From Pseudomonadota bacterium (GTDB lineage: Bacteria; Pseudomonadota; Gammaproteobacteria; Burkholderiales; Burkholderiaceae_B): a stretch of 53,503 bases of DNA. Positions 24,994 through 31,115 of this stretch are shown piece by piece. The position numbers and the translations under genes are program-made. Within the stretch, counting starts at the first letter, position 1. Each line of letters begins with the position of its first letter. Location of the stretch: positions 1 through 53,503 of the forward strand of contig JAEXOO010000041.1 in assembly GCA_023439305.1 (NCBI GenBank), written 5' to 3'. Below the pieces are notes generated by a model. That model saw only the letters and a program-made list of their open reading frames with translations, was not told where the DNA came from and did no database searches.

Positions 24994-25998
24994 TTACAGC
25001 ATCGCCAGGCCATTGGATTTTTCCACCAGATTGCGGATACGCACCGCATCACCGATCCGGGAATAACGGCCGGAGGAATTGAGCAGCACGATGGCGACTT
25101 CGCGGTCTTCGATCTTGGTCAGCATCACCAGGCATTCGCCGGCTTCGTTGATGAAACCGGTCTTGGAAACCTGGATATCCCAATTGGCGTTCTTGACCAG
25201 ACGATTCGTGTTGTTGAACACCAGTTGCCGGCCACGACCGACCTGAACCGAGTATTGGTCGTTGGTGGTGTATTGATGGATGCGCGGCTGCTTGCTGGTG
25301 GCGGCCAGCAGCTTGACCAGGTCGCGCGGACTGGAGACGTTGTCGCTGGACAGGCCGGTAGGCTCGACGAAGTGCGTATTGCGCATGCCCAGGGAGCGGG
25401 CTTTGTCGTTCATGGCGCGCACGAAAGCGGCCAGTCCGCCGGGATAACTGCGGCCCAAGGCGTGGGCGGCACGGTTTTCGGAGGACATCAGGGCCAGATG
25501 CATCATGTCGGCGCGGCTCAGCGCGGAACCGACGCTCAGGCGCGAGCTGGAATATTTGACGCGGTCCACATCGTCATCGATGATCTCCAGGGTCTCGTCC
25601 ATGGGCAGGCCGGATTCGGCCACGACCAGCGCGGTCATCAGTTTAGTGATGGAAGCGATAGGGCGTACGGCGTCGCTGTTCTTCTGGTACAGCACGGTGG
25701 ACGATTCCAGGTCCTGCACGAAGGCGATTTCCGAGCGCAGGGCGGCATTCTGGATCAGGGCATCGTGCTTGAGCGCATTGAGCGCCCGCTGGCTGTCATT
25801 CTCGGTATAGGTGACCGGCTGCAGGTTTTTCTTGAAGATCAGATGCGGCGCTTTGTAGCTGACAGCCGAAGCCGGCTCGGCCATGATGGCCTGGGGAGCC
25901 AGGGCGAGAGTCTGGGCCAGTGGGGCGGCGGAAAAAGGCGCTAAAAACAAAACGCTGAGCGCGGCGCGTATAAAATTCTTTTTTCTGTATGGGTGCAT
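24994..25998 (-). CDS. pbpG: D-alanyl-D-alanine endopeptidase (PBP7-like)
   Basis: 334 residues, start supported by GGAAAC. Signal peptide 1-29. The serine-peptidase triad motifs are all present: S116-ITK119 (SxxK), S173-E-N175 (SxN) and K279-TG281 (KTG). It cleaves D-Ala-meso-DAP cross-links in the periplasm, remodelling the murein sacculus. Slightly longer than E. coli PbpG because of an N-terminal linker (30-65). It reads away from the second LexA-like box at 26149-26164, whose right edge is 166 bases from its ATG. Confidence 0.9.
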   Translation of the reverse strand: MHPYRKKNFIRAALSVLFLAPFSAAPLAQTLALAPQAIMAEPASAVSYKAPHLIFKKNLQPVTYTENDSQRALNALKHDALIQNAALRSEIAFVQDLESSTVLYQKNSDAVRPIASITKLMTALVVAESGLPMDETLEIIDDDVDRVKYSSSRLSVGSALSRADMMHLALMSSENRAAHALGRSYPGGLAAFVRAMNDKARSLGMRNTHFVEPTGLSSDNVSSPRDLVKLLAATSKQPRIHQYTTNDQYSVQVGRGRQLVFNNTNRLVKNANWDIQVSKTGFINEAGECLVMLTKIEDREVAIVLLNSSGRYSRIGDAVRIRNLVEKSNGLAML

Positions 25999-26148
25999 CG
26001 TCGTTTCCGTGGGCGAGAAACAGTACTTCTAATCAGGACCGTGCGCTAATGCTACCAGAAAAATGTCCATTTATATTAGAGTCTTACATGCAAGAGTTGA
26101 AAAAAAACTTAAGTAAGGCTTCCGCTTTTATTAAGGGACGTATTTTAT

Positions 26149-26164
26149 CTGTATAAAAATACAG
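26149..26164 (+). promoter_or_regulatory. LexA-type (SOS) box upstream of the FlhE-like gene
   Basis: CTGTATAAAAATACAG has the complete CTGT-N8-ACAG signature and differs from the imuA box of this window at a single base. It ends 17 bases before ATG 26182, the same spacing as at imuA, and could cover the -10/start of transcription. Confidence 0.72.
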
Positions 26165-26181
26165 TGAATTCTGATGAAACT

Positions 26182-26619
26182 ATGATGAAAAAGAGATTGG
26201 CTGTTTTTTTGAACAGTTTTTTAATGTCGATGGGATTGTTCGGGATGCCGGCCCAGGCTTCGTCCTTGCAATGGAGCGCCCAGCAATTGAGCCGACCGAT
26301 CACGACGGGCTCGCCGCGCACGGCGCAATCGTTCTCCGCGCCGCGGGAGCTGCTCGATTCGACGCAGGCGCTCACCATCACCCGGGTGCAGATCAGCTAT
26401 CGGCATGGCGGGCGTGCCGTACTGAAAAGCCGTTTATGCCTGGACGGAACTGGCGCTTGTGTGGACATGAATGGTGCTTTGTTGAGCACACGAGCCTTTG
26501 CAGGCCAGGACGCGCGGCGCGGCTTTGTGCTGCAGCACGAGGTCTGGACCTGGGCGGGCAGCACCTTACCCGTGCGGGTGCAGGCGGATATTCAAGTCTG
26601 GTACGACCGGGCTCGCTGA
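26182..26619 (+). CDS. flhE: FlhE-like periplasmic flagellar protein
   Basis: 145 residues from ATG 26182 (ATG 26185 also possible; no clear ribosome site for either). Signal peptide 1-25 (ending PAQA). The mature part is beta-rich with SRLCLDGTGACVDMNG and TRAFAG, matching the order 'RLC-x5-C-V-x-(LM)-G ... AF-x-G' of enterobacterial FlhE, including the two cysteines. FlhE is periplasmic and has been linked to the flagellar export apparatus and proton leakage. Here it lies apart from flhBA but directly before a MotA/MotB-type stator operon, which supports the call. It may be SOS-controlled (box at 26149-26164). Confidence 0.62.
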   Translation: MMKKRLAVFLNSFLMSMGLFGMPAQASSLQWSAQQLSRPITTGSPRTAQSFSAPRELLDSTQALTITRVQISYRHGGRAVLKSRLCLDGTGACVDMNGALLSTRAFAGQDARRGFVLQHEVWTWAGSTLPVRVQADIQVWYDRAR

Positions 26620-26669
26620 CAAAGCGCTTCAGGGTTTGGGCTTTGCCGCGCCGTCCGAGCTGTATTGAT

Positions 26670-26683
26670 TTGATACAGATCAA
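26670..26683 (+). promoter_or_regulatory. FNR/ANR-type binding site
   Basis: TTGAT-ACAG-ATCAA is a perfect match to the FNR consensus TTGAT-N4-ATCAA. It ends 10 bases upstream of the sigma-28 -35 element, with its centre about 50 bases before the predicted start of transcription of the stator operon. Confidence 0.7.
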
Positions 26684-26693
26684 TCTTCACACC

Positions 26694-26720
26694 TAAAGAA
26701 AGTCCTGTTGCTGCCGATAT
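26694..26720 (+). promoter_or_regulatory. Sigma-28 (FliA) flagellar promoter
   Basis: TAAAGAAA, an 11-base spacer and GCCGATAT reproduce the FliA consensus TAAAGTTT-N11-GCCGATAA at the right spacing, with the GCCGAT core intact. It lies 41 bases before the ATG of the MotA-like gene. Confidence 0.85.
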
Positions 26721-26761
26721 GTAGGGGTGATGGCCATCGGGCCCGCAACCAGGACTTGTGC

Positions 26762-27577
26762 ATGAATCCCTCTACCCTGATCGGCATCGTGGCCAGTGTG
26801 CTGCTGTTCGCCGTCATTCTTTTTTTCACGGCTGAAAATCCCGCTTTGTTCGTCGATCTGCCCAGCCTGGCCGTCGTGCTGGTGGGCACCTTGGCGGCGA
26901 CCTTCATCAGTTACCCCTTGAGCGAAGTGGTCCGCATTTTCGGACTGATCGGCACGGTGCTGCGCAACGAGCGCCTGTACACGCAGCAGGACATGGACGA
27001 GCTGATCAATATCTCGCGTTTGTGGATGATGGGTGACATCCGCGCCGTGGAAAACGCCTTGGAGAAAGTTGCCAATCCGTTCCTGAAGACCGGGGTGCAA
27101 CTGGTGATCGACCGTGCGCCCGAAGAAGATATTCAGGATCTGCTGCAATGGCGTATAAGTCGTCTGCGCGCCCGCGAGCATGCGGAAGCCCAGTTGTTTC
27201 GCCTGATGGCCAGCTTTGCGCCGGCTTTCGGCATGGTGGGTACGCTGATCGGTCTGGTCAACCTGATGTTTCTGCTGGGCGACGGCGACATCACCTCCAT
27301 CGGCCAGCAGATGGCCCTGGCGCTGATGACCACGTTCTATGGGGTTTTGCTGTCCAATCTGGTCTTCAAGCCGGTGGCTGTGAAGCTGGAGCGCCGCACC
27401 GAGCAGCGTGTGGTGCTGATGAACATGATCATGCAAGGCGTATCCATGATGAGCCAGCGTCGTGGGCCGGCCTTGATGCGTGAAACGCTGAACTCTTTCA
27501 TGGCGCAATATCAGGACGAGATCAACGACCGAGGCGGCCGTGACGATGATCCGGACCCCGCCCCTGAGCGGAGCTGA
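26762..27577 (+). CDS. MotA/PomA-type flagellar stator channel subunit
   Basis: 271 residues from ATG 26762, seven bases after AGGA. Four helices (about 5-22, 33-52, 155-178, 187-210) and a cytoplasmic loop between helices 2 and 3. APAFGMVGTLIGLVNLMFLLG (about 155-175) is the hallmark of MotA/TolQ/ExbB channels. Overall pattern and the short N-terminus fit PomA/MotA stators, not ExbB. With the next gene it forms the ion channel whose flux drives rotor rotation. Sigma-28 control confirms a flagellar rather than TonB role. A second, separate motAB pair elsewhere is likely but not visible. Confidence 0.85.
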   Translation: MNPSTLIGIVASVLLFAVILFFTAENPALFVDLPSLAVVLVGTLAATFISYPLSEVVRIFGLIGTVLRNERLYTQQDMDELINISRLWMMGDIRAVENALEKVANPFLKTGVQLVIDRAPEEDIQDLLQWRISRLRAREHAEAQLFRLMASFAPAFGMVGTLIGLVNLMFLLGDGDITSIGQQMALALMTTFYGVLLSNLVFKPVAVKLERRTEQRVVLMNMIMQGVSMMSQRRGPALMRETLNSFMAQYQDEINDRGGRDDDPDPAPERS

Positions 27578-27582
27578 GCGCC

Positions 27583-28413
27583 ATGGCACGCATCGATCAG
27601 AACGCTACGCTGGGCGAGCTGGCGGACCGCCAGAAAGCGGTCCAGAAAGAGCTTGAAGAGGCGCGGCGCGACATGGCTGAGCAGCAATTGGCCCGCAATC
27701 TGGCCGGGCGGCGGGGGCGGCCCTGGAACGAGCCGACACTGGCCGCGCCCGAGGAGGAAGAGTCCTGGCTGACGACGTATCTGGACATGATGACGCTGCT
27801 GCTGGTGCTGATGATTGTGATGTTGTCCTTTGCCGGCAAACGCGCCCAGGAAGCCGGCCAGGCTCAAGGCGGCCCTACCGCTATCGCCCAGGCGGGCGCT
27901 GCCGGCGCCGGAGTGATGCCGGCCGGAGCCGGGCTCTTGCCTGAAAGCGGCAAAGGCCCGGCTCAGGGAGAGGGCAATCACGGTCTGCAACTGGATGGTT
28001 TGGGGGACGATATCGACATCGTGGTCAACGACAAGTCGATCAGTTTCCGCATCAATAGCGAAATCCTGTTCTCGTCAGGCGGAGCCGATCTGGGCCTGGA
28101 AGGCCTGGGCGTGTTGCGCAAGCTGGTGACGGTGCTGAACTCCACCCCGCACCAGATTGTTATCGAAGGTCATACGGATTCCGTGCCTATCCGCAGCTAC
28201 CGCTATCCATCCAATTGGGAGTTGTCCGGGGCGCGGGCCGGCAGCGTTGTGCGCTATCTGGAGGCCAATGGCGTCAGCAGCCGGCGCCTGAGCGCCGTTG
28301 GTTATGCCGATACGCGTCCTCTGGGCGATAACGGCACGGCGGACGGTCGTGCCAACAACCGCCGGGTGGAACTGATTCTGCTGACTGCGCCACAGGAGCA
28401 GGCGCAGCCTTGA
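27583..28413 (+). CDS. MotB-type stator subunit with OmpA peptidoglycan-binding domain
   Basis: 276 residues, start 5 bases after the MotA-like stop. The single helix (about 62-84) begins WLTTYLDMMTLLLVLMIVM, where D68 is the essential ion-carrying aspartate of MotB/PomB. A glycine-rich linker follows, then an OmpA-like domain (about 160-272) with EGHTDSVPI and NRRVELI, which anchors the stator to murein. The 60-residue cytoplasmic N-terminus, charged and coiled-coil-like, is longer than in E. coli MotB (aspartate at 32). Ion type (H+ or Na+) cannot be told by eye. Confidence 0.87.
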   Translation: MARIDQNATLGELADRQKAVQKELEEARRDMAEQQLARNLAGRRGRPWNEPTLAAPEEEESWLTTYLDMMTLLLVLMIVMLSFAGKRAQEAGQAQGGPTAIAQAGAAGAGVMPAGAGLLPESGKGPAQGEGNHGLQLDGLGDDIDIVVNDKSISFRINSEILFSSGGADLGLEGLGVLRKLVTVLNSTPHQIVIEGHTDSVPIRSYRYPSNWELSGARAGSVVRYLEANGVSSRRLSAVGYADTRPLGDNGTADGRANNRRVELILLTAPQEQAQP

Positions 28414-28425
28414 ACGGTCAGGACG

Positions 28426-29871
28426 TCAGCCCTGGTCCAGCACGCGGGTGGAGCCAGCCAGCTTGCTGAAGTCGAAATGCGGCAGATGACGTCGCAAGGG
28501 CATGATGAGGGCCGTGACGACAGCCGGCACGACGGCCGCCAGCACAAAGGATTCCAGTAAGTAGTCCAGCGGGCCGTTGGGTCGCGGGAAGATGGCCAGA
28601 CCGGCCACCAGACCCGCTACGGTGCTGACGGTGGCCGTGAAACCGTCATAGCGGCGGCTGTAAAGGCCAAAAAAGACTGGAAAAGCCGCTGCCGAGCACA
28701 GCAGATCCGCCAGCAGGAACAAGTACAACACGCTGTAGCCCTGGGACGAGGCGATCAGAACCGGCACGGCGCACAACCAGACCAGCCAGCGCGCCAGACG
28801 CATCATCTGGGCGGTGCTGCGCTGGGGCATCAAGCGGCCCAGATCCACGGCCACCAGACTGGATACGGCGCTGATGACGGTATCCGCGCTGCTCATGACC
28901 AGGGACAGACCCAGCGGAATCAGCAAGATCAGGAACCACACCGGCACGTGGGGCAGGATCACGTTGAACAGGGCCACGGAGCTGTCGCCCTGGCCTCCCA
29001 GGCCCACAAACGCCAGGCCGAACAGGCCCATCAGGAAAATAAAGGGCGCTACGAACAGCCCGCCCAGCAGAAAGCCGTTGCGCATGGCCCTGTCGCTTTG
29101 CGCGGCGTAGATGCGCTGCCAGTTCCCTTGGTGGAACAGGCCTGTCAGAAGGATGGCGACAAAAAAGGTCAGACCGGCCTTGACGCCGACGGGGTCGCTT
29201 AACTCGACCAGGCGTGGAGCCTGGATTTCCACGGTGCGCAGCAGTTGGGCGGGGCCGCCTACGGCCTGCCAGCCAAACAGCACGATCAGGAACAGCATGG
29301 GCACGATCACCAGCATCTGCACCTTGTCGGTAAAGATGGAGGCGCGCAGACCGCCGTAGGAGGTGTAGATCAGGGTGGCGATCAGCACCACGCTGGCCGT
29401 GACCCACAGCGGAATAGGTGCGATCAGGGTGATCATCTTGGACATGGCGGTGATTTCCGCGGTCATGGCGATGAACATGTAGAACAGCATGATCAGCAGT
29501 GTCAGCGCGTACATGGGCCGGCCGTAACGGGCGATGACGAACTCGGTCAGGCTGTGGCCGCGCGGCAGCAGCTCGCGCATGCGCTTGCCCAAGGGAATCA
29601 TGGCCAAGCGCGGCGACATGGAGCCCAGCGCGTAGCCGATGACGGCGGACAGGCCGCCCCAGGTGGCGGCCTGGGCGGGTGAAAACAGAATCCAGGCGCC
29701 CAGTGACGAAGCCAGCAGCGTCAGGATGGTCGCCAGCGCGCTTTGACTGTTGCGCGCCACGACGAAGTCCTCCAGCGAACTGTTCTGTTGGCGGGCATAG
29801 AGCACGCCGGCGACGGCGAACAGTGTTGAAAAGGCAATCAGCCACAGCAAAGTGGCGTTCTGGTCCAGCAT
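28426..29871 (-). CDS. TPP-riboswitch-controlled sodium:solute symporter (putative thiamin/precursor transporter)
   Basis: 481 residues from ATG 29871, preceded by GGGGAG at good spacing. About 13 helices of the SSS/LeuT fold: helix 1 broken near GAWILFSPAQAATWGGLSAVIGYALG (about 58-83), and the sodium-site helix 8 segment GLSLVMSSADTVISAVSSLVAVDLGR (about 311-336) with the paired serines. Family members carry sugars, proline, pantothenate and others with Na+. The substrate is inferred from its leader: a TPP riboswitch at 30025-30114, about 150 bases upstream. Known TPP-regulated members of this superfamily have been proposed as thiamin or HMP/thiazole importers (ThiV-type). Confidence 0.82.
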   Translation of the reverse strand: MLDQNATLLWLIAFSTLFAVAGVLYARQQNSSLEDFVVARNSQSALATILTLLASSLGAWILFSPAQAATWGGLSAVIGYALGSMSPRLAMIPLGKRMRELLPRGHSLTEFVIARYGRPMYALTLLIMLFYMFIAMTAEITAMSKMITLIAPIPLWVTASVVLIATLIYTSYGGLRASIFTDKVQMLVIVPMLFLIVLFGWQAVGGPAQLLRTVEIQAPRLVELSDPVGVKAGLTFFVAILLTGLFHQGNWQRIYAAQSDRAMRNGFLLGGLFVAPFIFLMGLFGLAFVGLGGQGDSSVALFNVILPHVPVWFLILLIPLGLSLVMSSADTVISAVSSLVAVDLGRLMPQRSTAQMMRLARWLVWLCAVPVLIASSQGYSVLYLFLLADLLCSAAAFPVFFGLYSRRYDGFTATVSTVAGLVAGLAIFPRPNGPLDYLLESFVLAAVVPAVVTALIMPLRRHLPHFDFSKLAGSTRVLDQG

Positions 29872-30024
29872 GTTGTTATCTCCCCAAAGCCCGCGTGTGT
29901 GGGCGCAAACCCGCCAGAACATCCGGGATGGATGCGGGGCGGACAAGAATGGAGGGATGAGAAATGGGGCATCTAGGACGGCGTGCACCGCGTCAAGTGT
30001 GGCGGGCGGGCCGCTGGGCCGCGT

Positions 30025-30114
30025 TTCCTTCCCTTCGCCGGCATGACCCGGATCAGGTTCGAAGGGTTACCGCATGTAAGCGGAATCTCAGCCCGTTAAG
30101 GACTCCCCCAGGAA
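30025..30114 (-). promoter_or_regulatory. TPP riboswitch (THI element) of the symporter gene
   Basis: On the minus strand the order of conserved blocks is GGGGGAGTCC, GGGCTGAGA, AACCCTTCGAACCTGATC, CCGGGTCATGCCGGCG and AAGGGA, closed by P1 arms TTCCT/AGGAA. The CUGAGA and ACCUGAUC cores bind pyrimidine and diphosphate of TPP. About 150 bases of expression platform follow; no clean T-tailed terminator is seen, so control of translation initiation is likelier. Confidence 0.93.
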
Positions 30115-30193
30115 CTGCGAGAAAGCTTAGGAGAGCGCAGCGGGAAAGTCAATCGAGACGATTGCGTGGATTCTATGCTATGGTCTGCCGTGC

Positions 30194-30271
30194 GACACGG
30201 GGTGTCCTTCATGCAAGGGCTGAGATAAAACCCGTCGAACCTGATCCAGCTCATACTGGCGAAGGGATGTC
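30194..30271 (+). promoter_or_regulatory. TPP riboswitch (THI element) of the SDR-monooxygenase operon
   Basis: On the plus strand GACACGGGGTGTCC, AGGGCTGAGA, AACCCGTCGAACCTGATCC, AGCTCATACTGGCG and AAGGGATGTC give a complete THI element with P1 arms GACA/TGTC. The 3' part GGATGTC (30265-30271) is complementary to GACATCC (30301-30307). That segment can instead pair, with one bulge, with GGAATGTC (30325-30332) covering the ribosome site, a plausible ligand-dependent switch of translation. Confidence 0.93.
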
Positions 30272-30332
30272 CAACGCCTGGTTTCTGCCCCTGCAGAGCT
30301 GACATCCTCGCCGAATTTTTGGAAGGAATGTC

Positions 30333-31115
30333 ATGTCTCTGGAAAAAATGTCGGAACTTTCACGTCAAGTGGTCCTGGTGACCGGCGGCGCGCGTGGCCT
30401 GGGCGCCAGCCTGGTGCGCGCTTTCGCGCGGCAAGGCGCCCGGGTGGTCATCAATTATCTGAACAGCGCCCAGGCCGCACAGGCCCTGGCGGCCGAGTTT
30501 CCCGCGCAATGCCTGCCCGTGCAAGCCGACGTGACCGACGCTCAGGCGCTGCGTGCCTTGTTCGCCACGGCTCGCGAGCATTTCGGCGCGCCCATCACCA
30601 CGGTTGTCAATAACGCCTTGCCTGCATTCAAGTTCAACGGCGACGCGCGTCCGCATGCGGATACGCTGCGCTGGGCCGATCTGCATCAGCAATTGGAAGG
30701 CGTGGTGGGCGGGGCGCTGAACACCACCCAAGCCGCTCTGGGGGGCATGCGGGAAGCCGGCTTTGGGCGCATCATCAATATCGGCACCAATCTGTTCCAG
30801 AATCCCGTCGTGCCGTATCACGACTATACGGCCGCCAAAGCCGCTTTGTTGTCGCTGACGCGCACTTTGTCGCATGATCTCGGGCCGCAGCAGATCACCG
30901 TCAACATGATTTCGGGCGGACTGCTGCGCACCACCGATGCGTCTGCGGCCACGCCGGAAGAAGTATTCGACCTGATCGCCGCCAGCACGCCGCTGCGCCG
31001 GGTGACCACGCCGGATGAATTTGCCGATGCGGCGCTGTTTTTCGCCGGTCCATGGGCGCGTGCCGTTACAGGGCAGAATCTGGTGGTTGATGGCGGATTG
31101 GTGAAAAACGGATGA
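30333..31115 (+). CDS. SDR-family oxidoreductase under TPP control
   Basis: 260 residues from ATG 30333, five bases after GGAAGGA. Classical SDR Rossmann fold: TGGARGLG (17-24) binds NAD(P), NNA 93-95, catalytic Y165 and K169 in YTAAK, and the C-terminal GQNLVVDGG. The usual catalytic serine 13 residues before the tyrosine is threonine (T152 in NIGTNLF), and a second tyrosine and histidine (PYHDY) crowd the site. It resembles FabG-like '3-oxoacyl-ACP reductase' entries but lies in a TPP-controlled operon, its stop overlapping the monooxygenase ATG (ATGA). A role in oxidising or reducing a thiamin-related intermediate is inferred. Confidence 0.85.
   Translation: MSLEKMSELSRQVVLVTGGARGLGASLVRAFARQGARVVINYLNSAQAAQALAAEFPAQCLPVQADVTDAQALRALFATAREHFGAPITTVVNNALPAFKFNGDARPHADTLRWADLHQQLEGVVGGALNTTQAALGGMREAGFGRIINIGTNLFQNPVVPYHDYTAAKAALLSLTRTLSHDLGPQQITVNMISGGLLRTTDASAATPEEVFDLIAASTPLRRVTTPDEFADAALFFAGPWARAVTGQNLVVDGGLVKNG

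Noticed and set aside
26693..27589. 298-codon minus-strand frame opposite the MotA-like gene
   Set aside because: Histidine- and glutamine-rich shadow; the stator gene with its sigma-28 promoter explains the region.
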